Positions 45,885 to 54,800 of a DNA stretch of 64,000 nucleotides are shown piece after piece. The notes beneath the pieces are model-generated. The model made no database searches. It saw only the letters and a program-made list of their open reading frames with translations, and had not been told where the DNA came from. Numbering within the stretch: position 1 is the first letter of the stretch; every line of letters begins with the position of its first letter. The position numbers were made by a program, and so were the translations under genes. The stretch is from Scytonema tolypothrichoides VB-61278 (GTDB taxonomy: Bacteria > Cyanobacteriota > Cyanobacteriia > Cyanobacteriales > Nostocaceae): NCBI RefSeq assembly GCF_000828085.3, contig NZ_JXCA02000019.1, positions 439,046 through 503,045 on the forward strand, given 5' to 3'.

Positions 45885-48800
45885 ATGGATAAACAATATT
45901 CTAATTTATCACCTGCCAAAAAAGCCCTTCTAGAAAAATGGAAGGGAGGAAAATTTAAAGCTGATATTATTCCAAAACGTCAAAACTTCAACAATATTCC
46001 CTTGTCTTTCTCCCAAGAAAGGCTGTGGTTTATTGACCAACTTTACCACGGGAGTTCCTTCTACAATATTCCAAGTGCTTTCCATTTAACCGGACACCTT
46101 AATATTACAGCACTACAACAAAGTCTTAATGAAATCCTCAGGCGTCATGAAGTTTGGCGCACAACTTTTGCACTTGTCAATGGACAGCCAGTACAGCAGA
46201 TTGCAGCAGAATTAACTTGGGACTTACCCATCATTAACTTTGAGCATTTGTCTAGCAAAGATTGGGAAGGACAGATTAAACAATTTGCAGTTCAGTCAGC
46301 CAAAAAACCCTTCAATTTAGGGACTGGACCTCTAGTCAGAGCAACTTTACTGCGCTTGGGTGAACAAGAGCACGTTTTCCTTTTGACCATGCACCACATT
46401 ATTACGGATGGATGGTCTGTTGGTGTGTTCTTGCGGGAGTTGGCAACATTATATGCAGCGTTCTCCACAAATCAGCCTTCTAGTTTACCTGAACTTCCTA
46501 TTCAGTATGCAGATTTTGCAATTTGGCAACGCGATCGCCTACAAGGTGAACTACTCAAAACCCAACTTAATTACTGGAAACAACAACTGAGTGGTGAATT
46601 ACCTGTCCTACAGTTACCCACAGACCGTCCGCGACCAAATGTTACCACTTTTACTGGTGCAAAGCAATATTTTACCTTTTTAAAAACTCTGACAGATGGA
46701 CTGAATCAATTGAGTCAGCAAGAAGACGCCACTTTATTTATGACTTTGCTGACAGCATTTAATATATTGCTATATCACTACACAGAGCAAGAAGACATTC
46801 TCATTGGTTCTCCAATTGCAAACCGGAACCGAGCTGAACTAGAAGGGATGTTGGGTTTGTTTGTGAATACTTTGGTGTTGCGTAATAACCTCAGTGGTAA
46901 TCCCAGTTTCCGTGAACTATTACATCGGGTGCGTGAGGTAACTCTCAATGCTTATGCACATCAAGATTTACCTTTTGAGATGCTTGTAGAAGAATTGCAA
47001 CCTGAGCGTGATTTAAGCCGGAATCCATTGTATGAGGTGATGTTTGTCTTGCAAAACACTCCAACATTTGTACAATCCGTTTCTGGTTTAACCTTGCGTA
47101 CTTTGCAGTTCGACAGCGGTACAGCACAGTTGGATATTTTCCTGTCGATGTCCGAATCCCAAGAGGGATTAACAGGGTTTTTAGAATACAATACAGATAT
47201 TTTTGAGGATGCAACAATCACCAGATTTCTTAACAATTTCCAAGCTTTATTGGAAAGGATTGTTGCAAATCCAGAACAGTGCATCAGTGAATTATCACCA
47301 CTCACATCTCAACAGCGAGAACAACTATTATTTGAGTGGAATCAAACGAGTGCAGATTATCCTCAAAATACCTCGCTTCATCAACTATTTGAGCAGCAAG
47401 TCGAGCAATCTCCTGATGCATTAGCGTTAATGAGTCAATCAGAACAACTGACTTATCGTCAACTCAACCAAAGAGTTAATCAGGTTGCTCATTATTTACA
47501 AAAACAGGGTGTCACACAAGAAACTCTTGTCGCTATTTGTCTGGAACGTTCCATAGACATGATTCTGGGGATTTTAGCTGTCCTCAAAGCTGGCGGTGCA
47601 TACATTCCCCTCGATCCAAGTTATCCGGTAGAACGTCTTGGTTTTATGCTTTCTGATTCTCAAGCTGAGGTGTTAATCACCAAACAGGAGATTTTAGAAA
47701 AGCTACCAGCTTCTTGTGCTAAAACTGTTTGTTTGGACATCCACTTTAACGAAATTACCCGAGAAAGTCAGGAAAATTTTATCAGTTCCTCAAAAGCTGA
47801 TAATCTTGCCTATATTATCTACACTTCTGGCTCTACTGGAACTCCTAAAGGTGTTCTCGGAACTCATCGCGGTACAGTCAATGGTTTACACTGGTTGTGG
47901 AAAACCTATCCCTTCACAAAAGAAGAGGTTTGTTGTCAGAAAACAGCGATTAGCTTTGTAGACTCAGTATGGGAAATTTTTGCTCCGTTACTTCAGGGCA
48001 TTCCTACTGTTATTATTCCAGATGCAGTTGTAAAAGACCCACAATTGTTCGTAGAAACTCTAGCAGATCACAAAGTGACGCGGATTGTACTTGTCCCTTC
48101 ACTACTGCGCTTACTTTTGGATAGCTACAGTTATCTGACTAAGAATTTATCGCATTTAAAACTCTGGATAACGAGTGGGGAGGCGTTATCTGTTGATTTA
48201 GCTCAAACTTTCCAAAAATTAATGCCAGAAGCAAAACTCATAAACCTTTATGGCTCATCGGAAGTTTCTGCTAATGTCACTTATTACGATACGAGTTTAT
48301 TGCCAAAACAAGCAACTAGTATTCCTATCGGTCGTCCTATTGACAATACTCAAGTCTATGTATTGAATCGCGATTTGCAACCAACGTCTGTGGGAGTTAT
48401 TGGAGAGTTATACATTGGTGGTGATGGATTAGCAAGGGGATATTTGCATCGGACTGAATTAACTCAGGAAAGGTTTATTGATAACCCCTTTGTTTCAGGA
48501 ACTAAGCTTTATAAAACTGGTGACTTAGTGCGTTATCTTAACGATGGCAATCTTGAGTATTTAGGTCGCCGTGATGACCAAGTTAAAATCCGTGGTTTCC
48601 GGGTGGAATTAGGAGAAATTACAGCAGCGATCGCACAACATAAAGATGTGCGAGAATCTGTTGTCATTGTCCAAAATGATGATCAAGACTCAAAGCGTCT
48701 AATTGCATATGTCGTCACGGATAAGCAAGATATTGTGTCACAATTGTTGCCTGACTTGCAACAGAAACTGCCCAATTACATGATACCATCTGGTTTTGTA

Positions 48801-49979
48801 GTATTGGATTCTCTCCCGCTCACACCCAATGGCAAAGTAGATAAGCGTTCTCTTCCAAGTGATAATCTTATCAAACCAAACGCCACGAAATCTTTCGTTG
48901 CTCCTCGGAATTTTACGGAATTGAGTTTGGTGAAAACTTGGGAAAATCTCCTGAATACTAGTCCGATTGGAGTCACTGATAATTTCTTTGATTTGGGTGG
49001 TCATTCGTTTTTAGCTGTTCGCTTAATGGCTCAAATTCATGACAGATTTGGGCACAATCTTCCTTTGTCTACTCTTTTTAAAAACCCGACAATTGAAAAA
49101 CTCGCAACTATTGTCAAAGAGCCTGTCCGTGAGAGTTCCGGTTCTCATCTGGTAGCAATTCAGCTGAATGGTTCTAAAATTCCTTTCTTCTGTATGCATG
49201 GCGCTGGTGGAGGAGTTCGTCAATATTTCAATTTGTCCAGAAGACTTGGTGAGGACTATCCATTTTATGCCTTGCAACATACTCCTGATCAGGAAGAACC
49301 TGAAATAATTTCAGTGGAGGAGACAGCATCTCGCTACCTCAAAGAAATTCGTCAGGTACAACCGAATGGTCCTTATCTTTTAGGTGGTCATTGTTACGGT
49401 GGTGTTCTTGCTTTTGAAATGGCACAACAATTGCAAAGGCAAGGTGAAACAGTAAGTTTATTAGTTGTTATCGACGCCATAATACCAGAAACTGCCATTA
49501 AACCAGGGGAAGATGACGATGCAAAATTCTTACTTCGCATGGCGGAATCGATAAAAACTAACAATAACATAGATTTTTCTCTTCCTTTTGAGGAACTAAG
49601 AGATTTGCCACTCAATGAGCAATTTCATTTGGTGAATAAAAAAGCTAACTTCATTTTTAGCGACAAAGAAATTCAGGATTTTCTGAGCTATTACAAACTT
49701 TTCAAAGCTCATGTTCAAGCGATGCGAGATTATGTTCCGCAGGCTTATCCTCACTCTATGACTCTGTTGAGAGCAAAAGAGGAAATTATTCATGACTTTG
49801 AAAGTCCAGAGTTTAATACTGATGATCCCTTGCTAGGTTGGGGTAAATGTTCCAGTCAACCTATTGAGGTTGTTGAAGTTCCAGGCGATCATTTCTCAAT
49901 GTTAGTTGAACCGAATATTCAGGAATTAGCTAGTCAGTTAAGAATTTCTATTGATAATGCTCTGTGTAATGTAGTATAG
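45885..49979 (+). CDS. Terminal NRPS C-A(beta-Ala)-PCP-TE with Cys-type thioesterase
   Basis: 1364 residues. A short N-terminal helix (NLSPAKKALLEKWKGG) resembles that of the NRPS at 22383, the other protein that follows a PKS. C (about 25-455) has HHIITDG near 170. A (about 495-990) gives V-D-W-V-I-S-L-A-N-K, one residue from the beta-alanine code. PCP serine is near 1041 (LGGHSFLAVRL). The thioesterase (about 1095-1360) has FFCMHGAGGG, the nucleophile elbow GGHCYGG with Cys1170 in place of the usual Ser, an Asp in VVIDAIIPE, and His in VPGDHFSML. It ends the assembly line and releases the product by hydrolysis or cyclisation. The gene starts 63 bases after the PKS stop and is followed 22 bases later by the first P450 gene. 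Confidence 0.94.
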   Translation: MDKQYSNLSPAKKALLEKWKGGKFKADIIPKRQNFNNIPLSFSQERLWFIDQLYHGSSFYNIPSAFHLTGHLNITALQQSLNEILRRHEVWRTTFALVNGQPVQQIAAELTWDLPIINFEHLSSKDWEGQIKQFAVQSAKKPFNLGTGPLVRATLLRLGEQEHVFLLTMHHIITDGWSVGVFLRELATLYAAFSTNQPSSLPELPIQYADFAIWQRDRLQGELLKTQLNYWKQQLSGELPVLQLPTDRPRPNVTTFTGAKQYFTFLKTLTDGLNQLSQQEDATLFMTLLTAFNILLYHYTEQEDILIGSPIANRNRAELEGMLGLFVNTLVLRNNLSGNPSFRELLHRVREVTLNAYAHQDLPFEMLVEELQPERDLSRNPLYEVMFVLQNTPTFVQSVSGLTLRTLQFDSGTAQLDIFLSMSESQEGLTGFLEYNTDIFEDATITRFLNNFQALLERIVANPEQCISELSPLTSQQREQLLFEWNQTSADYPQNTSLHQLFEQQVEQSPDALALMSQSEQLTYRQLNQRVNQVAHYLQKQGVTQETLVAICLERSIDMILGILAVLKAGGAYIPLDPSYPVERLGFMLSDSQAEVLITKQEILEKLPASCAKTVCLDIHFNEITRESQENFISSSKADNLAYIIYTSGSTGTPKGVLGTHRGTVNGLHWLWKTYPFTKEEVCCQKTAISFVDSVWEIFAPLLQGIPTVIIPDAVVKDPQLFVETLADHKVTRIVLVPSLLRLLLDSYSYLTKNLSHLKLWITSGEALSVDLAQTFQKLMPEAKLINLYGSSEVSANVTYYDTSLLPKQATSIPIGRPIDNTQVYVLNRDLQPTSVGVIGELYIGGDGLARGYLHRTELTQERFIDNPFVSGTKLYKTGDLVRYLNDGNLEYLGRRDDQVKIRGFRVELGEITAAIAQHKDVRESVVIVQNDDQDSKRLIAYVVTDKQDIVSQLLPDLQQKLPNYMIPSGFVVLDSLPLTPNGKVDKRSLPSDNLIKPNATKSFVAPRNFTELSLVKTWENLLNTSPIGVTDNFFDLGGHSFLAVRLMAQIHDRFGHNLPLSTLFKNPTIEKLATIVKEPVRESSGSHLVAIQLNGSKIPFFCMHGAGGGVRQYFNLSRRLGEDYPFYALQHTPDQEEPEIISVEETASRYLKEIRQVQPNGPYLLGGHCYGGVLAFEMAQQLQRQGETVSLLVVIDAIIPETAIKPGEDDDAKFLLRMAESIKTNNNIDFSLPFEELRDLPLNEQFHLVNKKANFIFSDKEIQDFLSYYKLFKAHVQAMRDYVPQAYPHSMTLLRAKEEIIHDFESPEFNTDDPLLGWGKCSSQPIEVVEVPGDHFSMLVEPNIQELASQLRISIDNALCNVV

Positions 49980-50001
49980 AAAACGCGAGTAAAGAAGACC
50001 A

Positions 50002-51387
50002 ATGAATCTACCCGCAGGACCGAAAACCCCCTATAGACTAGTGATTCAGCAATTCCTGGCTGATCCCTTTGGCTATGTGGATGGTATTTGCAAACGCTAT
50101 GGTGACATCTTCACCATAATGTCTGGTTCTACACCAATAGTATATGTAAGTAATCCTTCAGGGATAAAGCAGATTTTCACCAACACTAAAGAAATCTCTG
50201 CATCCGGTGCATTGAATCAAAATTTTGCCTTGATCACAGGAAACCAAGGAATACTCCAGCTCGATGGCTTGCGTCACAAACATCGGCGCAAGCTCTTAAT
50301 GCAGGCTTTTCACGGAGAGCGGATGCAAGCCTGTGGACAACGTATCTGCGAACTCACAGAAAAAATCATTAGTCAAAAGGCGATGCCTAGCGCAAAACCT
50401 TTCATTGCCTACCCTATCATCGAAGATATCACCTTGCGGGTGGGTATAGAGGTTGTGATGGGATTGCGTGAGGGAGAGCGCTATGACAAAATCAAGCATC
50501 TATTTGTTTCTGTGCTCAAATACGGACAATCTCCCTTGTTTCAGTTCGCCACAAAACTTCCCTTTGGACAACGGGATTTAGGTCGGTGGAGTCCGTGGGG
50601 ATACCGACTTCACCTAAGGCAAGAACTTTTCGGTTTGCTGTACGCTTCAGTTCAAGAACGCCGTAAGCAAGCAGATACCTCATGCGCTAACATCCTCTCG
50701 GATCTCATATTTGCTCATGATGAAACAGGTGAACTATTGAGCGATGAAGAGGTACGCGATCTATTATTATCGCCGATATTCGCAGCCCAGGATGCTTCTG
50801 CCACTGCTCTAGCCTGGTCTTTGTACTGGATTCATCGTTTACCTACAATTCGCGAGCGACTGCTTGAGGAACTTGATAGCCTTGGTGAAAATCCAGAGAT
50901 CACGAGCATTGTTGCACTACCCTACCTCAATGCTGTTTGTAACGAAGTTTTGCGAATTTACCCGACTCAGTTATTCACGTTTCCGAGGTTGGTAGAGTCC
51001 CCAGTTGAGATTATGGGTTATGAGTTGAGTCCGGGGACAGTGCTTATTGGTAATATTTATTCGACGCATCAGCGTGAAGATTTATACCCACAACCAAAGG
51101 AATTTAAGCCAGAACGCTTTCTAGAAAAACAATTTTCAAACTACGAATTTCTGCCCTTTGGCGGCGGTGCTCGTAGTTGTATTGGTGGGGCTTTTGCTTT
51201 GTTTGAAATGAAGTTAGTGTTGGCGACGATTCTTTCACGCTATCAATTAGCGTTGGTTGATACTCGACCAGAGAAACCCAAGTTTGGAGGTCTGATTTGT
51301 TACCCAAAAAGTGGCGTGAAGATGGTCATGCATGGTCGGCGTCAGCATCAAGGACAGTCGCAGCCATTGGTTGTTGGTTCAATCTAA
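50002..51387 (+). CDS. Cytochrome P450 (CYP110-like), first of two
   Basis: 461 residues with no signal or membrane anchor. The heme-binding loop is FLPFGGGARSCIGG with Cys393. The ExxR helix is seen in NEVLRIYP, and PERF precedes the heme loop. The opening LPAGPKTPYRLVIQQF and overall form resemble the cyanobacterial CYP110 family, some of whose members hydroxylate long-chain fatty acids or are tied to natural-product clusters. The I-helix reads FAAQDASATA, where the usual form is AGxE/DTT: the acid is kept but the oxygen-activating Thr position is Ala. The gene begins 22 bases after the terminal NRPS and is probably in its transcript. A likely role is oxidation of the fatty acyl chain or the peptide-polyketide product. 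Confidence 0.92.
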   Translation: MNLPAGPKTPYRLVIQQFLADPFGYVDGICKRYGDIFTIMSGSTPIVYVSNPSGIKQIFTNTKEISASGALNQNFALITGNQGILQLDGLRHKHRRKLLMQAFHGERMQACGQRICELTEKIISQKAMPSAKPFIAYPIIEDITLRVGIEVVMGLREGERYDKIKHLFVSVLKYGQSPLFQFATKLPFGQRDLGRWSPWGYRLHLRQELFGLLYASVQERRKQADTSCANILSDLIFAHDETGELLSDEEVRDLLLSPIFAAQDASATALAWSLYWIHRLPTIRERLLEELDSLGENPEITSIVALPYLNAVCNEVLRIYPTQLFTFPRLVESPVEIMGYELSPGTVLIGNIYSTHQREDLYPQPKEFKPERFLEKQFSNYEFLPFGGGARSCIGGAFALFEMKLVLATILSRYQLALVDTRPEKPKFGGLICYPKSGVKMVMHGRRQHQGQSQPLVVGSI

Positions 51388-51485
51388 CAGTTATCAGTTA
51401 TCAGTTACCAGTTATCAGTTATCAAAGAGAAATACGGATTCGTTTCTTTTGTTCACTGTTCACTGCGTAGGTACCTGTTCACTGT
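51388..51485. repeat. Heptameric tandem repeats (STRR) between the P450 genes
   Basis: Directly after the TAA stop, five units of CAGTTAT (third unit CAGTTAC) run from 51388 to 51424. GTTCACT units follow at 51451-51485. These are short tandemly repeated repetitive sequences of the class known from heterocystous cyanobacteria. No spacers or conserved palindromic repeats of CRISPR type. Confidence 0.8.
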
Positions 51486-51503
51486 TTTAACAGAAGCTCG
51501 ATA

Positions 51504-52913
51504 ATGAAACAATCATTAAAAAAAATACTAATGAAATTACCTGATGGACCAAAAGCTTCCCCTCGATCGCTGAGTCGTCAATTTAAGACCGATCCTCTTG
51601 GCTTCATGGATGCTATGAGCGATCGCTATGGTGACATTTTCACTATTATGGCTGGTTCTACGCCTCTAGTGATCGTAAGCAACCCACGGGGGATAAAGCA
51701 GATTTTTACGAGTGCTAAGGAGATTACTGCGTCTGGTAAATTAAACCAAGGTAGCGCGCCTTTAGTCGGAAACAACGGATTACTCATGCTTGATGGCTTG
51801 CGTCACAAACATCGACGTCAGTTGTTGATGCCTCCCTTACATGGAACTCGGGTACAAGCATACGGACAGCGTATCTGTCAAGTGGCAGAAAAAATTATGA
51901 ATGATTTGGCGATCGCTAAATCTTTTTATGCTTACCCAACCGTGCAGAAAATTACCCTAGAGGTTATTTTACAAGCTTTGTTTGGTTTGCACTCAGGGGA
52001 GCGTTACGAACAATTTCGGCGACTCCTCTCCAATTTATTAAGTTTTGCTCGGTCTCCCTGGCTGGGATTATCCCTGTCCTATCCCTTTCTCCGACAGGAT
52101 TTAGGTAGCTTGAGTCCATGGGGATACTGGCAAAACCTGCAACGACAATTTGACAAATTGCTTTACACTGAGATTGAAGAACGTCGAGCGCAAGCAGATC
52201 CGGACCGTACGGATGTCCTCTCTGAGCTAGTGTTTGCTCATGATGAAACAGGTCAACCCATGAGCAATGAGGATGTGCGGGATTTGTTCCCATCATTGCT
52301 ATTGGGTGGTCAGGATGCGTCAGCTACCGCCATAACTTGGTTATTGTACTGGATTCACCGTTTGAGAGATGTTCGCGAACGACTCCTTGAAGAACTTGAT
52401 ACCCTTGGTGAATCCCCAGATCCTATGAGGATTGTCGCACTACCCTACCTCAGTGCTGTTTGTAATGAAGCATTACGAATTTACCCGACTCAGGTCGTTA
52501 CATTTCCACGACTTGTAGAATCACCAATTGAGGTGATGGGCTACGAATTGAGTCCAGGTACAGTCGTCAGAGGCTCTATTTATCTGACACACCAACGTGA
52601 AGACTTATACCCACAACCGAAGGAATTCAAGCCAGAACGGTTTCTGGAACGACAATACTCTCCTTATGAATTTCTACCATTTGGTGGCGGTGCTCGTCGC
52701 TGTCCGGGCGAAGTATTGGCGCTTTTTGAAATGAAGCTAGTTTTAGCAACTATTCTCTCACGATATCAACTAGCACTCTTCGATGAAAAAAGAGTAGAAA
52801 AACCGAAGGCGCGAGGTGTGAACTATCCCCCTGCGAGTGGCTTGAAAATGGTATTGCTTGGTCAGCTTCCACGCCAGGGGCGATCGCAACAGCTTATTAC
52901 TAGTTCCACTTAA
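51504..52913 (+). CDS. Cytochrome P450 (CYP110-like), second of two
   Basis: 469 residues, clearly paralogous to the preceding P450 over its whole length (shared LxGPK opening, DPxGxxDxxxxRYGDIFTIM, GLRHKHRR, SPWGYxxxLxxxxxxLLY, PEKPK-like tail). Heme loop FLPFGGGARRCPGE with Cys400. The I-helix is LGGQDASATA, again with Ala at the position of the conserved Thr. An alternative start is ATG 51531 (MKLPDGPK). The tandem arrangement points to gene duplication within the cluster followed by divergence; the two may act on different positions of the lipopeptide. Confidence 0.92.
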   Translation: MKQSLKKILMKLPDGPKASPRSLSRQFKTDPLGFMDAMSDRYGDIFTIMAGSTPLVIVSNPRGIKQIFTSAKEITASGKLNQGSAPLVGNNGLLMLDGLRHKHRRQLLMPPLHGTRVQAYGQRICQVAEKIMNDLAIAKSFYAYPTVQKITLEVILQALFGLHSGERYEQFRRLLSNLLSFARSPWLGLSLSYPFLRQDLGSLSPWGYWQNLQRQFDKLLYTEIEERRAQADPDRTDVLSELVFAHDETGQPMSNEDVRDLFPSLLLGGQDASATAITWLLYWIHRLRDVRERLLEELDTLGESPDPMRIVALPYLSAVCNEALRIYPTQVVTFPRLVESPIEVMGYELSPGTVVRGSIYLTHQREDLYPQPKEFKPERFLERQYSPYEFLPFGGGARRCPGEVLALFEMKLVLATILSRYQLALFDEKRVEKPKARGVNYPPASGLKMVLLGQLPRQGRSQQLITSST

Positions 52914-53134
52914 AGCGAGCACCTCACTCACAAAGGAAGCAAACCCAACAGACTGATTAACTTCTCCGACAAATTGTCGTTTTTGCTCGTTGGTTGAAGC
53001 CAGAGTTGAAGTTTGTAGTGAGGTAGGAAGTGCATTAAACTCAGCAAAACAAATGGAATTACAAGCTGTGAAACAGTATCGCGTTAGCCGTTTGGTCAAG
53101 GTTGATTAAACAGCAACAAACTGAAAATCTAAAA

Positions 53135-54511
53135 ATGACTTCCCAAAAACAATCTCAACTGACAAATGAGATCCTCCAAGGTAATCTCGTTAAACTCATG
53201 TTCAAGTTATCAATTCCCGGTATTTTCGGAATGCTGTTATTAGGCTTGAACAATTTTACTGATATCTTATTTGCAGGGCAACTTATTGGTAAAACCGCTG
53301 TTGCAGGTATCTCGCTTGCACTACCTCTCACAAATATATTAACTGGATTTGCTATGTTAGTTGGGGTAGGTTCTGCTTCAGTTCTCAGTCGAGCCATTGG
53401 TTCAGGAGATATCAAAACTCAGTCCAAAATCTTTGGCAATTTAATAGTAATGAGTGTTGTTATTTCTTTTGTCGTCACAATTGTTAGCTACAGCTTTGGT
53501 GAAGAATTAATTACATTCATGGGAGGAAGTGGTGAAGTAGCCTCTGCTGGATCAGAATATTTTAAAACTTATATGCTTGGTTCAGTATTTTTTATCTTAG
53601 CGGTAGCCTCTAGCCAGATTATCAAATCAGAAGGCAGAATTAGATTAGCCACCATCTTTGCTGGAATTTTTGTTATTGTTAACATTATTTTAGATCCCAT
53701 ATTTATTAGTGTCTTTCACTGGGGTATTCAGGGAGTCGCTCTTGCTACGGTTATTGCAATGGTTGTTTATAGTATTGTAAATTTAACTTATTTTTTTTCT
53801 GGTAAAAGTTTGATCCCAGTTAATCCCAAAAAGTTTGTTCTGGCAATAGACTTACTGCCTGCTATTTTATCGGTGGGAATATCAGTGCTACTTACTCAAG
53901 TTATGAACTTAGTTCAGAGTTTTGTGGTTTTTAAATCAATCTCTTATTATGGAACACAGAATGATATTGCCTTCTACGGAGCAACACTGACATTGACTTC
54001 ATTGACATACGTTCCTTTAAATGGCTTTACGCAAGCCTTGCAACCTGTTATTGGTATAAATTATGGAGCAGGAAATTATGACAGACTCAAAAAAGCTTAT
54101 TTAACTTTTGTGAATGGTGGAATCACTGTATTAACATTGTTCTGGCTACCTCTACAATTATCTCCAAACACATTTCTAGGCTGGCTACTGCCAGACGTTG
54201 CTTTTACTAATAATGATTTCCTTAACTTTCGGATTCTTAGTTTATTAATACCAATCATGCCTTTAGTTTACTTGGGAGCAACTTTATTTCAATCCCTAGG
54301 TAAAGGCAAAATAGTCACAATTATAATTCTTTTAAGAAGTCTATTTCTATTTATTCCTATAGTAGTATTTTTATCAAATTTAATAGCTGTCACTGGTATA
54401 TACTATGGAATGTTGATGACAGATGTTTTAGTGATTATAATTGTATTAATATTGATACTGATAGAATTTGATCATTTGACAAAAATGCAAGTAAAGAAGT
54501 ATCAATCATGA
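53135..54511 (+). CDS. MATE-family efflux transporter
   Basis: 458 residues from ATG 53135 (MTSQKQSQLTNEIL); a TTG start at 53102 would add 11 residues and neither start has a strong ribosome site. Twelve hydrophobic helices are arranged as two homologous halves, with typical features of MATE antiporters near the N-terminus (ILQGNLVKLMFKLSIPGIFGML) and the second half. MATE proteins export cationic or amphiphilic small molecules using a Na+ or H+ gradient. Within this cluster it is the only transporter reading in the biosynthetic direction, so it is the best candidate for export of the product across the cytoplasmic membrane. Confidence 0.9.
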   Translation: MTSQKQSQLTNEILQGNLVKLMFKLSIPGIFGMLLLGLNNFTDILFAGQLIGKTAVAGISLALPLTNILTGFAMLVGVGSASVLSRAIGSGDIKTQSKIFGNLIVMSVVISFVVTIVSYSFGEELITFMGGSGEVASAGSEYFKTYMLGSVFFILAVASSQIIKSEGRIRLATIFAGIFVIVNIILDPIFISVFHWGIQGVALATVIAMVVYSIVNLTYFFSGKSLIPVNPKKFVLAIDLLPAILSVGISVLLTQVMNLVQSFVVFKSISYYGTQNDIAFYGATLTLTSLTYVPLNGFTQALQPVIGINYGAGNYDRLKKAYLTFVNGGITVLTLFWLPLQLSPNTFLGWLLPDVAFTNNDFLNFRILSLLIPIMPLVYLGATLFQSLGKGKIVTIIILLRSLFLFIPIVVFLSNLIAVTGIYYGMLMTDVLVIIIVLILILIEFDHLTKMQVKKYQS

Positions 54512-54571
54512 ATGTAGTCTTGTGAAAAAATTGTACAAAGCATAAGTTAGTATACTAATTGGAGGATAAAT

Positions 54572-54781
54572 ATGTATCAAGACGACAAAGAAGACACCAC
54601 GATTTACAAGGTTGTAGTCAATCATGAAGAACAGTATTCCATTTGGCCCGCTGACAGGGAGAACGCGCTTGGCTGGAAGGATGCTGGTAAAAATGGTTCC
54701 AAACAAGAATGTTTGGATTACATCAAAGAAGTTTGGACTGACATGAGACCGCTCAGTCTCCGGAAAAAGATGGAGTGTTAA
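54572..54781 (+). CDS. mbtH: MbtH-like NRPS accessory protein
   Basis: 69 residues with the complete MbtH signature: [41 protein letters not shown]. These small proteins bind NRPS adenylation domains and aid their folding and activity. A strong ribosome site (GGAGG) lies 8 bases before the ATG. It is the last clearly cluster-related gene, 60 bases after the MATE gene, and probably serves several of the A domains. Confidence 0.95.
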   Translation: MYQDDKEDTTIYKVVVNHEEQYSIWPADRENALGWKDAGKNGSKQECLDYIKEVWTDMRPLSLRKKMEC

Positions 54782-54800
54782 TATAATAAAATTTAGTGTT

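Noticed and set aside
51388..51485. CRISPR-like array
   Set aside because: Units are 7 bases and contiguous, without unique spacers; these are heptameric tandem repeats.
52770..53099. 109-codon minus-strand ORF overlapping the end of the second P450, and a short plus-strand frame ending at 53106
   Set aside because: Mostly antisense to a well-supported gene; the non-overlapping part has no start signal or family resemblance. I considered a small peptide precursor but found nothing to support it.
7971..54781. Firm claim that the product is a hexadentate siderophore
   Set aside because: Only one Asp-type module, hence one beta-hydroxyaspartate, is encoded. That gives one bidentate site unless other groups chelate or the product dimerises. 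The siderophore role rests on the neighbouring receptor and stays an inference.
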